The notes: generated from the letters alone by a model not told the origin. 64,000 bases of DNA from Glaciimonas sp. (GCA_012927625.1 JABBOV010000022.1:248001-312000); one strand, 5' to 3'; positions 1 to 9,112 are shown, counted from the stretch's first letter. Numbers and translations: made by a program.

Positions 1-1
1 G

Positions 2-649
2 GTGTTGGCTGAAATTCTGTACGATGCGCGTGACGCCTATAGCCGCAAGATTGTGGTCAATCGTGGCGCACAGCATGGCGTGGCTGCCGGGCAACCGGTT
101 ATCGATGATATGGGTGTGGTGGGCCAAGTTACGCGGGTATTTCCCTTTACCTCGGAAATCACGTTATTGACGGATCGGGATCAAGCTATCCCCGTGATGG
201 TCGTGCGCAATGGCTTGCGCAGCGTGGCGTATGGTCATGGCCAATCCGGGCTGCTTGATTTGCGTTTCATAGCAGTCAATGCCGACATCCAGAAGGGGGA
301 TGTGCTGACGACTTCCGGTATCGACGGAATTTATCCGGCCGGCTTGTCGGTGGCGCGGGTAGTGCAAGTTGATAATATATTGAACGATCCTTTTCTACGC
401 GTGACCAGCGCGCCACTGGCCGAGCTTGGCAACAACAAGCAGTTCCTGATATTGCTGGCGCAAGCAAAACAGCAGATCCATGCTCCAGCAATAGCTGGCA
501 AGGACAAGCAAGACGCGAACAAGTCAGGCAAGGCCAAGCAAAATACAAGCAAGCAGGAAGAAGTCAAAGATCAGACTGTCCCGCTGCGTGCGATTGATAA
601 TCCCAAAAAATCCGCCAGCGCGCCTAAACACCCGGAATCCGCGCAATGA
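2..649 (+). CDS. mreC: MreC rod-shape protein, C-terminal part (5' end outside window)
   Basis: This is the 3' end of mreC, open to the left edge, so about 215 residues are seen of a protein usually near 300. MreC is an inner-membrane protein with a periplasmic beta-barrel domain that links MreB, MreD and PBP2 in the elongasome. The visible part covers the periplasmic core (GAQHGVAAGQPVIDDMGVVG, then a segment ending in NNKQFLILLAQ) and a Lys/Gln/Ala-rich low-complexity tail of about 60 residues. The stop codon overlaps the mreD start (ATGA), which supports translational coupling. The first codon in the window is not the true start. Identity is secure from sequence and context. Confidence 0.93.
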   Translation: MLAEILYDARDAYSRKIVVNRGAQHGVAAGQPVIDDMGVVGQVTRVFPFTSEITLLTDRDQAIPVMVVRNGLRSVAYGHGQSGLLDLRFIAVNADIQKGDVLTTSGIDGIYPAGLSVARVVQVDNILNDPFLRVTSAPLAELGNNKQFLILLAQAKQQIHAPAIAGKDKQDANKSGKAKQNTSKQEEVKDQTVPLRAIDNPKKSASAPKHPESAQ

Positions 650-1158
650 GCCGCCCCCATTACATCCTGTTGCCGGCCAACTCCTGGTTCATTTTTATAA
701 GCCTGGTAGGTGCATTCCTGCTAAATTTACAACCTATGGGCGGCTGGATCGGGATGCCCGATTTTGTCGCGCTGGTATTGGTATTCTGGAGCATCCACCA
801 GCCGCGCAAGGTGGGTATCGGCGTTGCATTCTTGATGGGTTTGCTGATGGATGTGCACGATGCCGCCCTGTTGGGTGAAAACGCACTGGCGTACACCTTG
901 CTATCTTATTTTGCTATAACTATCCACCGCCGCGTGCTGTGGTTTCCCACCCTGCCGCAGATTTGGTACATCCTGCCTTTATTGCTGATGACGCAGTTGG
1001 TGCAGATGCTGGTGCAACTGCTCGTCAGCGGCAAGGTAGCGGGCTGGGCGTTTTTCCTGGAAAGCTTTGTTTCTGCAGCCTTGTGGCCGCTGGTGACAGG
1101 GCTGTTGCTGGCGCCGCAGCGGCGGTCCATCGACCGGGATGAGACGCGGCCGCTGTGA
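646..1158 (+). CDS. mreD: Rod shape-determining protein MreD
   Basis: A 170-residue, very hydrophobic protein with about five predicted membrane segments and a short polar C-terminus (RRSIDRDETRPL), the usual size for MreD. It is an inner-membrane part of the elongasome with MreC, PBP2 and RodA. Its start codon overlaps the mreC stop in an ATGA junction, so it is probably translated by reinitiation, and mrdA starts 31 bp downstream. MreD diverges strongly in sequence, so the call relies on hydrophobicity, size and its place between mreC and mrdA. Confidence 0.93.
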   Translation: MSRPHYILLPANSWFIFISLVGAFLLNLQPMGGWIGMPDFVALVLVFWSIHQPRKVGIGVAFLMGLLMDVHDAALLGENALAYTLLSYFAITIHRRVLWFPTLPQIWYILPLLLMTQLVQMLVQLLVSGKVAGWAFFLESFVSAALWPLVTGLLLAPQRRSIDRDETRPL

Positions 1159-1189
1159 GCCTGGAGAATGACGCGGTGGCGGAAAATGC

Positions 1190-3169
1190 ATGACTGAGTT
1201 CAAGAATACCGAGCGTGAATTATATTTCTTTCGCCTGCGACTGACGGTGGCGGGCATCTTCGTATTGGTCTGCTTCGGCTTGTTGTTGTCCCGCTTCCTG
1301 TGGTTGCAGGTCTACAGGCATGACGATTATGCAGCGCGGGCTGAAAACAACCGGATCTCGATTATTCCGCTGGTGCCCAATCGTGGGTCCATCATGGACC
1401 GCAATGGCGTCATTCTGGCGCACAATTATTCCGCTTATACGTTAGAAATAACGGCTTCCAAGTTAGATGGCAAGATTGACGATGTGATTGACGAGCTGGC
1501 AACTGTGGTCGATATCCAGAGCAAAGACCGTAGGCGTTTCAGGAAGCTTCTGGATGAATCCAGAAAATTGGGAAGTTTGCCGATCCGCACCCGGCTTACC
1601 GATGAAGAGGTGGCCCGTTTCACCGTACAGCGTTACCGCTTTCCTGGCGTCGAAATCCAGGCCCGGCCGTTTCGACAGTATCCATTAAACGAATCCGCCG
1701 CGCACGTAATCGGCTATATCGGCCGCATCAGCCAAAGGGATGCCGATGTCATCGACGAGTCGGATGACGCTGCCAACTATAACGGCACCAACTACATCGG
1801 CAAGAATGGCCTGGAAAAAAGTTATGAGACAGCGCTACATGGCACCACCGGCTACGAAAAGGTCGAAGTCTCAGCCAGCGGCAAAGCGGTGCGCACCTTG
1901 TCCAGAACGCCCTCCATACCCGGCGATAATCTGATCCTGTCAATCGATATGGGATTGCAGCAAATTGTCGAGCAAGCATTTGGCGACCGGCGCGGCGCCC
2001 TGGTAGCAATCGAGCCGAGCACGGGCGATGTGTTGGCTTTCGTATCCCGGCCATCGTTCGATCCGAACCTGTTCGTGGAAGGCATCGACCAGCAAAGCTG
2101 GGAGGCGTTGAACGATTCGATCGACCGTCCGTTGTTCAATCGACCATTGGCCGGCACCTACCCGCCGGGGTCGACCTACAAGCCATTCATGGCGCTAGCC
2201 GCACTGGAACTCGGTAAGCGCACACCCGAGATGGCGATCCGGGACCCCGGTTATTTTAAACTGGGCAACCATATATTTATGGATGACAAGCCCGGTGGCC
2301 ACGGTACGGTCGATATGTATAAATCGATCGCCCAGTCGTGCAATACTTACTATTACATGCTGGCCAATGACTTGGGCGTAGATACCATACACGATTTCAT
2401 GAAGCCTTTCGGCTTTGGTCAATTGACCGGAATCGACCTGGAGCATGAACGTACTGGCCTGCTGCCGTCCACCTCGTGGAAACGCACAGCTTACAAAAGT
2501 GCAGCGCAGCAAAAATGGTATGGCGGTGAAACGATTTCACTTGGCATCGGCCAAGGTTACAACGCGTTTACGCCATTGCAATTAGCGCATGCGGTAGCCA
2601 ACCTGGCCAACAATGGCGTGGTAATGAAGCCGCATCTGGTCAAAATGGTCGAGAATGCGCGCACCCATGAGCGCACTCTGACCGTGCCCAAGGAAAGCTA
2701 CCGCATCAAGTTGACGCAAAAGAATATCGACTTTATCAAGCGGGCCATGGTGGGCGTTACACAGGAAGGTACGTCCTCCCGGGTATTTGCCAATGCCGGC
2801 TATGTATCAGGCGGCAAAACCGGCACTGCGCAGGTTACCGGCATGAAAAAAAATGAGAAATATAACGCCAAGACGAGGGCGGAACGTTTGCTGGACAATT
2901 CGTTGTACACGGCTTTTGCGCCGGCTGACAAGCCGCGCATTGCGATTGCCGTGGTTGTTGAAAACAGCGGCTTCGGGGCTGCTGTTGCGGCTCCCATCGT
3001 CAAAAAAGCGCTTGATTACTATCTGCTGGGCAAACGGCCGCAAGACCCGTCAAACCCGGTTACTGCCAGCAGCAAGCGCGCGGGCTCGAACCCGAACCCG
3101 AGCCTGCCGGCAGCATCCGCCGCTAGTGCAAAACCGGCGGCGAGCGCTCCCCATCTTTATGAGGACTAA
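1190..3169 (+). CDS. mrdA: Penicillin-binding protein 2 (peptidoglycan D,D-transpeptidase)
   Basis: PBP2 cross-links new peptidoglycan along the cell cylinder and is anchored in the inner membrane by one N-terminal helix (about residues 18-40). The dimerisation domain begins near LVPNRGSIMDRNG. The transpeptidase motifs are intact: STYK with the nucleophile at Ser328, SCN at 383-385 and KTG at 543-545. At 659 residues it is slightly longer than E. coli PBP2 because of a Pro/Ala/Ser-rich C-terminal tail of about 50 residues. It follows mreD and precedes rodA, its glycosyltransferase partner. A GGAAA stretch lies a few bases before the ATG. Confidence 0.96.
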   Translation: MTEFKNTERELYFFRLRLTVAGIFVLVCFGLLLSRFLWLQVYRHDDYAARAENNRISIIPLVPNRGSIMDRNGVILAHNYSAYTLEITASKLDGKIDDVIDELATVVDIQSKDRRRFRKLLDESRKLGSLPIRTRLTDEEVARFTVQRYRFPGVEIQARPFRQYPLNESAAHVIGYIGRISQRDADVIDESDDAANYNGTNYIGKNGLEKSYETALHGTTGYEKVEVSASGKAVRTLSRTPSIPGDNLILSIDMGLQQIVEQAFGDRRGALVAIEPSTGDVLAFVSRPSFDPNLFVEGIDQQSWEALNDSIDRPLFNRPLAGTYPPGSTYKPFMALAALELGKRTPEMAIRDPGYFKLGNHIFMDDKPGGHGTVDMYKSIAQSCNTYYYMLANDLGVDTIHDFMKPFGFGQLTGIDLEHERTGLLPSTSWKRTAYKSAAQQKWYGGETISLGIGQGYNAFTPLQLAHAVANLANNGVVMKPHLVKMVENARTHERTLTVPKESYRIKLTQKNIDFIKRAMVGVTQEGTSSRVFANAGYVSGGKTGTAQVTGMKKNEKYNAKTRAERLLDNSLYTAFAPADKPRIAIAVVVENSGFGAAVAAPIVKKALDYYLLGKRPQDPSNPVTASSKRAGSNPNPSLPAASAASAKPAASAPHLYED

Positions 3170-3235
3170 CATCCTGAAAACGGCAGTTGACCGCTTGTCA
3201 GCTTCGATAAGCGCGTGAATTTATTAAGAGATTTT

Positions 3236-3286
3236 ATGATCGATATTTATACACGGCCGCAATCGCTGCCCACATGTCATGCTTGA
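3236..3286 (+). other. Possible short leader ORF overlapping the rodA start
   Basis: A 16-codon open frame (MIDIYTRPQSLPTCHA) has an AAGAG Shine-Dalgarno-like stretch just before its ATG and stops inside the first codons of rodA, whose own start has no visible ribosome site. This geometry suits translational coupling. It could equally be chance, because a short frame of this size carries little statistical weight. Confidence 0.25.
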
Positions 3287-4385
3287 GAAGCGCCACCCGT
3301 GGCAGGTCGTCAAGCCCTTCGTATACGTATTCGACGGACCGCTGGCGCTGATCGTGTTCCTGATCGTGGCGACTGGGATCGTCACCGTGTATTCGGCCGG
3401 CATTGATTTTCCGGGCCGGATTGAAGATCATTTGCGCAACATCCTGATTGCATTTGGCGTGTTATGGGTTGCTGCCAGCATCCCACCGCAAACGTTGATG
3501 CGCTTTGCAGTGCCGGTGTATACATTGGGTATTACCTTGCTAGTGGCGGTGGCTGTATTCGGCCTGGTGAAGAAAGGTGCGCGGCGCTGGATCGACCTCG
3601 GCGTGGTGATCCAGCCGTCTGAAATCATGAAAATTGCGATGCCGCTGATGCTGGCCTGGTTCTTTCAGAAACGAGAAGGCAGAGTTCACTGGCGCGAGTT
3701 CCTGATTGCTGGTCTGCTGCTGCTAATCCCGGTCGGCCTGATCGTCAAGCAGCCCGATTTGGGGACTGCGGTACTGGTGCTGGCGGCCGGGTTTTATGTG
3801 ATTTTTTTGGCTGGATTGTCTTGGAAAGTGCTGTTAGGCCTAGTTCTCGCGGTTGCTGCAAGCCTGCCAGTGGCCTGGACTTTGTTGCATGATTATCAGC
3901 GTGCGCGGGTGATGATGTTGATTGATCCGACCCTGGATCCGCTGGGCAAGGGCTTTCATATCATCCAGTCAACCATCGCAGTCGGCTCCGGCGGCATTTA
4001 CGGCAAGGGCTGGCTGCATGGCACGCAGTCGCATCTCGAATTCATTCCTGAGCGCACTACCGATTTTATTTTTGCAGTCTTTTCCGAAGAATTTGGCTTA
4101 ATCGGCAATATCTTTCTGCTTAGTCTATATGCGCTACTGGTAATCCGGGGCCTGATGATCGCAGCTAATGCGCCGACCTTGTTCACGCGATTGTTAGCGG
4201 GAGCGATTACGCTGATTTTCTTTACCTATGCGTTCGTCAATATGGGCATGGTCAGTGGTATTCTGCCGGTGGTGGGCGTACCGCTGCCGCTGATGAGTTA
4301 TGGCGGCACCGCGATGGTGACGCTGGCCTTGGGCGCCGGCATTCTGATGAGCATCCAGCGCCACCGCAAGCTGATACAAACTTGA
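3279..4385 (+). CDS. rodA: RodA, SEDS peptidoglycan glycosyltransferase of the elongasome
   Basis: A 368-residue polytopic inner-membrane protein with about ten helices that polymerises lipid II with PBP2. Family signatures seen are KKGARRWIDLGVVIQPSE, KQPDLGTAVLV, GSGGIYGKGWLHGTQSHLEF, PERTTDFIFAVFSEEFGL and GVPLPLMSYGGTAM. The 109-bp gap after mrdA is longer than the other junctions in this operon. The chosen ATG has no clear Shine-Dalgarno. A 16-codon frame with a better site (AAGAG before the ATG at 3236) ends at 3286, overlapping the rodA start, so coupled translation is possible. Confidence 0.95.
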   Translation: MLEKRHPWQVVKPFVYVFDGPLALIVFLIVATGIVTVYSAGIDFPGRIEDHLRNILIAFGVLWVAASIPPQTLMRFAVPVYTLGITLLVAVAVFGLVKKGARRWIDLGVVIQPSEIMKIAMPLMLAWFFQKREGRVHWREFLIAGLLLLIPVGLIVKQPDLGTAVLVLAAGFYVIFLAGLSWKVLLGLVLAVAASLPVAWTLLHDYQRARVMMLIDPTLDPLGKGFHIIQSTIAVGSGGIYGKGWLHGTQSHLEFIPERTTDFIFAVFSEEFGLIGNIFLLSLYALLVIRGLMIAANAPTLFTRLLAGAITLIFFTYAFVNMGMVSGILPVVGVPLPLMSYGGTAMVTLALGAGILMSIQRHRKLIQT

Positions 4386-4442
4386 ATCGGATTTTGCAGC
4401 ACCTGCGCGAATCTGAACAGCGCTTGCCAGTTATTGAAGTGA

Positions 4443-4525
4443 GTGGGGGTACACTTAAAAATGCATTTTTTTCCGCAATATTTGCGTGTGTATCAAAAAA
4501 TACAATGTACAGTATAAATATTCTG
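4443..4525 (+). repeat. Dispersed intergenic repeat, copy 1
   Basis: First of eleven copies in the window, in the rodA-rlpA gap. Shared blocks in order are GGGGGTAC (head, degenerate), AAAAATGCAT, TTTTTCCGCAATATTT, AAAAAATACA and CAGTATAAA. The head is the most diverged of the set, while the core and the AAAATACA block are clear. Confidence 0.65.
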
Positions 4526-4610
4526 GAGCGGCTTCAAAGCCGGCTAGCGCTATTCTATGCAGTTCGCATGCAATAGCGCCGGTCATTCAATTTAGCGCCA
4601 TCAGGAGTGC

Positions 4611-5609
4611 ATGATGCAGTTCGGCAAATATTCCCCAGCCAGGCTGGTAAACCTCCCATATGGCGTGATGCTGTTATCGGCCTCGTTGTTGTGGGGCTGT
4701 AGTAGTCTACCGAAGACGGCAGTGCCGGCCTCGGGCCAGTCCGGCACTGCCGTCAAGCAGCAGCACACTGCGCGCTATCCAGCCCTGCCGGCTGCAGGTT
4801 CCGGCCGTGGCGGCTATTACAAGGACGATGGCCCAGGCGCTAATCCGCCTGACGACCTGCTTGCGATACCGGACGCCGACCCGAAAGTAGAACCTTATTC
4901 GACTCGGGCCAACCGGCCGTATGTGGTGTTCGGCCAGACCTATACGCCGATTATTGAAGAAGTCCCGTTGCGCCAGCGCGGCATCGGCAGTTGGTACGGC
5001 CAGAAGTTTCACGGTCAGAAAACTTCTTCCGGCGAACTGTACGACATGTACCAGATGACGGCTGCGCATCCGACTCTACCGATTCCGTCTTACGCGCGCG
5101 TGACCAATCAGGTCAATGGCAACCAGGTGATCGTGCGTATCAACGACCGCGGACCATTCCATTCCAGCCGTATCATCGACCTGTCGTACGTTGCTGCGCT
5201 GAAGCTGGGCTATCTGGGCAAGGGCAGCGGCGAACTAGAAGTCGAACGCTTGCTACCGGCGGATATTGCCCGTATCCAGAGCGAGAAACAAAGTGAGACG
5301 CAACTGCTTGCGAAGACACGGCCGTCGCCGATTCCAGTAGCGATGGCAGCCGCTGTACCGGACGTAAATAGAGCGGATAACGGTTTTTATTTGCAGTTGG
5401 GCGCTTATGGGCAAGCCTATAACGCGCATTCAATGCGCAGCCAGTTGACGAAGAATTGGGCTGGCACCTTGCAGCCGATAGAAGTAGTGCAGACCGGTGC
5501 GCTGTATCGCCTGTATAGCGGGCCGTATATGAATCGCACTGAGGCGCAGGAGGCGGCGCAAAAAATGCAATCTTCTGGCGCCGCCATGCCGTTCATCGTG
5601 CAACGTTGA
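4611..5609 (+). CDS. rlpA: RlpA septal ring lytic transglycosylase, lipoprotein with SPOR domain
   Basis: RlpA is an outer-membrane lipoprotein; homologues cleave peptidoglycan strands lacking stem peptides at the septum. A lipoprotein signal ends in LLWGC (lipidated Cys30). A double-psi beta-barrel domain spans about residues 125-215 (GIGSWYGQKFHGQKTSSGE, NDRGPFHSSRIIDLSY), and a SPOR domain covers about 257-332 (FYLQLGAYGQ), which would bring the protein to denuded septal glycan. Two adjacent ATGs (4611, 4614) follow AGGAGT. The second has the better spacing and would give 331 residues. It follows rodA as in many Burkholderiales but is separated by a dispersed repeat. Confidence 0.94.
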   Translation: MMQFGKYSPARLVNLPYGVMLLSASLLWGCSSLPKTAVPASGQSGTAVKQQHTARYPALPAAGSGRGGYYKDDGPGANPPDDLLAIPDADPKVEPYSTRANRPYVVFGQTYTPIIEEVPLRQRGIGSWYGQKFHGQKTSSGELYDMYQMTAAHPTLPIPSYARVTNQVNGNQVIVRINDRGPFHSSRIIDLSYVAALKLGYLGKGSGELEVERLLPADIARIQSEKQSETQLLAKTRPSPIPVAMAAAVPDVNRADNGFYLQLGAYGQAYNAHSMRSQLTKNWAGTLQPIEVVQTGALYRLYSGPYMNRTEAQEAAQKMQSSGAAMPFIVQR

Positions 5610-5682
5610 ATTCTTCCATGGTGTTTTTTGACGGCTTTTGCATCTGTGGAAACATCGCGCATCGTCCAGTCGGGCGAAGCTG

Positions 5683-6048
5683 CTATCCGCCCGTGGCCTC
5701 AATGTCTGCCAGGCATTCCTGCCCTCTTGGCGTGATGTCGAATGCGCGCGATTCTAAGCCAGGATTGATGTAGCCTTTTTTGCTCAGGAAGGTAACAACA
5801 TCGGCCTCCAGTCTGGCGAGCGGGTCTGTCGATACGGCGCGCAGCGCATCGATGCAGCGCTGGGCAAATAATGTTTTTTGTCCTTTTTCGGTGAGCGTCA
5901 GGCTACCGTCTTTTCCATGCACAAGATATTTCAGGCCGGCAAGGCGTTTGGTGTTTCTTGCCACGCATGCGTTTGCCTTGGTAAACTTGGGCATCTTGCT
6001 GACTTGTCCAAGCGCGTCAAATTCATCTTTTGTCAAACTATTGTTCAT
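5683..6048 (-). CDS. Conserved small protein of unknown function, possibly winged-helix
   Basis: A 121-residue soluble protein with no signal peptide or membrane helix. Its start is supported by AGGAAA several bases upstream. The pattern of short helices followed by LVHGKDGSLTLTEKGQKTLF and a second similar unit (GYINPGLESRAFDITPRGQE) resembles two winged-helix 'DxxLTxxG' wings, so nucleic-acid binding is possible, but I do not recognise a named family. It stands alone on the minus strand, convergent with rlpA, with a dispersed repeat copy upstream. Coding status is well supported by length, start site and composition. Confidence 0.7.
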   Translation of the reverse strand: MNNSLTKDEFDALGQVSKMPKFTKANACVARNTKRLAGLKYLVHGKDGSLTLTEKGQKTLFAQRCIDALRAVSTDPLARLEADVVTFLSKKGYINPGLESRAFDITPRGQECLADIEATGG

Positions 6049-6149
6049 TCCGATTTCCTATGAGAAAACTTTCTGTACTGCTTTTGCCCCGATAGCATCG
6101 ATGCATTTTTGCACCAAGCCAGTTGATCTAGCGCTGCGCTCCAAAAAAA

Positions 6150-6229
6150 TACACAATACTGCTATTGTGTATTTTTAACGGCGCTTTCATGTGTTGCGGG
6201 TGTGATTATTTTTTGGATCATACTCCCAA
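6150..6229 (-). repeat. Dispersed intergenic repeat, copy 2
   Basis: Read on the minus strand it has GGGAGTATG, then AAAAAATAA, CCCGCAACA (diverged core), TTAAAAATACACA and CAGTATTGTG. It lies between the small unknown gene and rsmI. The rest of the 320-bp gap holds nothing else I can support. Confidence 0.6.
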
Positions 6230-6367
6230 AAATTAGCTTTTTTTGCATTACACGTTGCGGCGTAAATGATGCAGGGAAAAGTGGAATATTTTGGTTTGCG
6301 CTATAGCAACACCTAATGCGAATAGAGTCCAATAATTACACAAAAAATTCATTTTCGATCTATACGC

Positions 6368-7273
6368 TTACTCCGCTTTTATGACTAATGCCCGCTCATA
6401 CAGCGCATTTTTCTTGTGTCCTGTGATGTGTGCGGCCAGCGTTGCGGCCTGTTTGACTGTGCATTCTGCCAGCAGGATGCGCAACACGCGCTCAGCTTCC
6501 GCGCCATCCTCTTCGGCGGCGGGCAGTGCACCTTCCAGCAGCAGCACGAACTCACCTTTTTGATGGTGCGCATCCTGCGCCACCCAAGCGGCGGCGTCGG
6601 ACAACTGACAACGATGGACTTCCTCGAATAGCTTAGTCAATTCCCGGGCGAACACGATTTGACGCTGGCCCTCGAACACCGCTGCCAACGCATCGACCGC
6701 CGCGCTAATGCGGTGTGGCGCTTCGTAAAATATCAGGGTTGCCGCCATGTCGCGCAAGCTGTGCAGCGCAGCGTCCCGTTGCCGGGCCTTGGCCGGGAGA
6801 AAGCCGACAAAGTGGAACTGGTCGCAGACCAGACCGCTGGCAGACAAGGCGGCGATGGCGGCCGAAGGGCCGGGCAAAGGCATCACGCGTAAGCCCGCCG
6901 CGCGCACCGCATCGACGATGCGCGCACCCGGGTCTGAAATGGCCGGGGTGCCGGCGTCCGACACCAGAGCGATGCGTTCGCCGGCTTGCAGGCGCACTAT
7001 CAGTTTTTCAGCGATTTCACGCTCGTTATGCTGATGCGCGGCAATCAGTTTTTTGGACAAGCCGTAGCGTGTTAGCAAATGGCCAGTATTGCGGGTGTCT
7101 TCGCAGGCCACCGCATCCACCAGCGCCAGCACGTGCAAGGCGCGCAGCGTGATGTCGGCGAAGTTTCCGATCGGTGTCGCCAGCACATATAATGTGGACG
7201 CGGGATACACTTGGCGCGCCACTTCATCCATCAATGGCAGAGCGCCCGAGGCATTATTCGAATCAGGATTCAT
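6368..7273 (-). CDS. rsmI: 16S rRNA (cytidine1402-2'-O)-methyltransferase RsmI
   Basis: RsmI uses S-adenosylmethionine to 2'-O-methylate C1402 in the 16S rRNA decoding centre. Family motifs of the tetrapyrrole-methylase-like fold are present: LYVLATPIGNFADITLRAL, CEDTRNTGHLLTRYGL, ALVSDAGTPAISDPGARIV and LPGPSAAIAALSASGL. The length of 301 residues includes an N-terminal extension of about 25. It diverges from the lpoA homologue with only about 12 bp between start codons, the arrangement also seen in E. coli (yraL/yraM), so the two promoters must lie inside each other's coding sequence or overlap. Confidence 0.95.
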   Translation of the reverse strand: MNPDSNNASGALPLMDEVARQVYPASTLYVLATPIGNFADITLRALHVLALVDAVACEDTRNTGHLLTRYGLSKKLIAAHQHNEREIAEKLIVRLQAGERIALVSDAGTPAISDPGARIVDAVRAAGLRVMPLPGPSAAIAALSASGLVCDQFHFVGFLPAKARQRDAALHSLRDMAATLIFYEAPHRISAAVDALAAVFEGQRQIVFARELTKLFEEVHRCQLSDAAAWVAQDAHHQKGEFVLLLEGALPAAEEDGAEAERVLRILLAECTVKQAATLAAHITGHKKNALYERALVIKAE

Positions 7274-7285
7274 GAGGAGTGGTCA

Positions 7286-8566
7286 ATGTCGTACCAATGG
7301 ATAAAAATTCTGCTGTTGTGCAGCGCGTTGGTGGGCTGCAGCAGCGTTAGTCTGGCCCCGATATTTGACCGCTGCGGCGCAGCGAATGCATTGTGCGCGC
7401 CTGTGCCGGCAAATACAACCATGCCGGCGGCAACAGCGACACCACTTCCCGGCACTGGGTTCCAGCTTGTGCCTGAGGCACAAACCAGCAGCGTGGCCGC
7501 ACCGGATGTGGCGGTATTTATGCCGGGAAAACCGCTCGCGGCGCGCATCGCGCTGTTGTTGCCGCTACGCTCTGAAACCTTGGGTGCAGCGGCCGAGGCG
7601 GTGCGCGCCGGGTTCATGGCGGCGTATGCGCGCGAGCAGGAAGGCGTTACCGTCACCGTGATCGCTACCGACGATGTGGCAGCGCAAACCCTGTCGGCTT
7701 ATCTCGATGCGCAAGCCAGCCAGGATGTGATTGTCGGCCCGCTGTCGCGCAGCGGCGTATCGGCAATTGCGCAAAGCGGTGCGGTGCGCATTCCTACCAT
7801 CGCGCTAAACCAGCCGATGCTAGGGGCACGGGACGAGGCAGCAGCGCCCTTGCCGCCGAAAATGCTGGCGATGGGCTTGTCGCTCGAAGATGAAGCGCGC
7901 CAGGTTGCGCGCTGGGCCAGTCTGGATCATCCCGGTGCCAGCGCCTTTGTAGTCGGTGCAAATATCGCCTGGCAACGTCGTGCCGCCAGTGCCTTTACGG
8001 CAGAGTGGCGGCGTCTGGGCTTATCATCGCAATCGATCGAGTTGGGCCTGGTTGACGGCTATTTGAACGCGACTGCTCTGGCACAGTTGCGTAGCCGGCT
8101 GCAGAACGAACGGCCGGTGCTGTTATTCGTGTCGATGGATGCTGGCCTAACCAGACAGTTGCGCCAGGCAATCGGCACCGAAGTCCCGGTCTACGGTACC
8201 TCGCAAATCAACCCATTGATTGGTACCGATAGCGCCGACAAGTTAGCCGATCCTTTAGTTGAAGGACTGCATTTTGTAGATCTACCTTGGCAACTGCAAC
8301 CTGACCACCCGGCAGTGATGGTTTACCCGCGGCTGGTTACGGGCGCTGACCAGAAAAGTAATCCTGATATGGAGCGCCTGTACGCGCTGGGGATCGACGC
8401 CTACCGTGTGGCCCGTGAAATCGCTGCCGCCCACGAACAATTCGAGATTGATGGCGTGACCGGCCGACTGGCGGTAACTTTCGGCCCTGACAGGGCTAGT
8501 TTCGACCGTATTACGCCACAGGCGGTGTATCAGGACGGGACGATGTTGTTGCCAGGCATGCGTTAA
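7286..8566 (+). CDS. lpoA: LppC/LpoA-family lipoprotein, penicillin-binding protein activator
   Basis: A 426-residue outer-membrane lipoprotein with a periplasmic-binding-protein fold (LppC family). In E. coli LpoA activates PBP1A. The ATG at 7286 was chosen because AGGAGT sits just upstream and because it gives a proper lipoprotein signal (LLLCSALVGC, Cys18). An earlier in-frame start would spoil the signal. The N-terminal TPR-like domain of E. coli LpoA is absent: a Pro/Ala-rich linker leads directly into the binding-protein domain (ARIALLLPLRSETLGAAAEA, VIVGPLSRSGVSAIAQ, LALNQP-like segment, VYGTSQIN). It heads the lpoA-yraN-gmhA/diaA-dolP cluster. Activator function is inferred from family and neighbourhood. 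Confidence 0.87.
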   Translation: MSYQWIKILLLCSALVGCSSVSLAPIFDRCGAANALCAPVPANTTMPAATATPLPGTGFQLVPEAQTSSVAAPDVAVFMPGKPLAARIALLLPLRSETLGAAAEAVRAGFMAAYAREQEGVTVTVIATDDVAAQTLSAYLDAQASQDVIVGPLSRSGVSAIAQSGAVRIPTIALNQPMLGARDEAAAPLPPKMLAMGLSLEDEARQVARWASLDHPGASAFVVGANIAWQRRAASAFTAEWRRLGLSSQSIELGLVDGYLNATALAQLRSRLQNERPVLLFVSMDAGLTRQLRQAIGTEVPVYGTSQINPLIGTDSADKLADPLVEGLHFVDLPWQLQPDHPAVMVYPRLVTGADQKSNPDMERLYALGIDAYRVAREIAAAHEQFEIDGVTGRLAVTFGPDRASFDRITPQAVYQDGTMLLPGMR

Positions 8567-8624
8567 CGGCCGTGGCGAATACCACCACAATTCAGGAAGG
8601 CGCCATGGCAGCCCTCTCTCCCAG

Positions 8625-8650
8625 CCTCTCTCCCGCAAGCGGGAGAGAGG
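8625..8650. repeat. Palindromic repeat, 11-bp stem, CTCTCCCGC-type
   Basis: CCTCTCTCCCG and CGGGAGAGAGG form a perfect 11-bp stem around a CAAG loop between lpoA and yraN. Hairpins of this CTCTCCCGCAAGCGGGAGAG type are common between genes in Burkholderiales. No T-run follows, so it is not an intrinsic terminator. It could stabilise mRNA 3' ends. Confidence 0.75.
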
Positions 8651-8687
8651 AGCGAAGTGAGCCGCTACGCGACTTTCATGTTAAACG

Positions 8688-9080
8688 ATGAGCCTGTTTG
8701 ATGCGCTGCCCCGGCTGCTCGGCGCCAACCGTCGTCGGACCGAGCAGCAAATCAAAGGCCAGGCTGGCGAGGATGCAGCGCTGGCTTATCTGGCGGCGCA
8801 GGGGCTAACGCTGCTGCAGCGTAATTTTCTCTGCAGGGGCGGCGAGATCGACCTTGTCATGCAGGAAGGCCAGGCGCTGGTCTTTGTCGAAGTCCGCCGG
8901 CGCGCCAATCTACGACACGGCGGTGCTGCCGCCAGCGTGACCCGCAGCAAACAGGCGCGCCTTATCATTGCCGCGCAAATCTATTTGCAACGTTACCGGT
9001 TGCCGCCAGCCTGCCGTTTCGACGTGATTGCAATTGATGGCGAACAGTTAGAATGGCTTAAAAATGCCATCGATACCTAA
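8688..9080 (+). CDS. yraN: YraN family (UPF0102) endonuclease-like protein
   Basis: A 130-residue YraN/UPF0102 protein with the fold of Holliday-junction resolvases and restriction endonucleases. The typical block is present: [17 protein letters not shown], then [13 protein letters not shown] and [10 protein letters not shown], with the E/D/E residues that would bind a metal. Its cellular role is not established. It is third in the conserved rsmI/lpoA/yraN/gmhA/dolP neighbourhood. No obvious Shine-Dalgarno precedes the ATG. Confidence 0.92.
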   Translation: MSLFDALPRLLGANRRRTEQQIKGQAGEDAALAYLAAQGLTLLQRNFLCRGGEIDLVMQEGQALVFVEVRRRANLRHGGAAASVTRSKQARLIIAAQIYLQRYRLPPACRFDVIAIDGEQLEWLKNAIDT

Positions 9081-9112
9081 TCCGATTCCAATCACTGCTC
9101 TATAATTCCAAC

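Noticed and set aside
4382-4576. 64-codon frame after rodA
   Set aside because: It overlaps a dispersed repeat, has no ribosome site and no protein-like composition.
8625-8650. CCTCTCTCCCG hairpin as terminator of lpoA
   Set aside because: No T-run follows and yraN continues the cluster. It is better described as a common intergenic palindrome.
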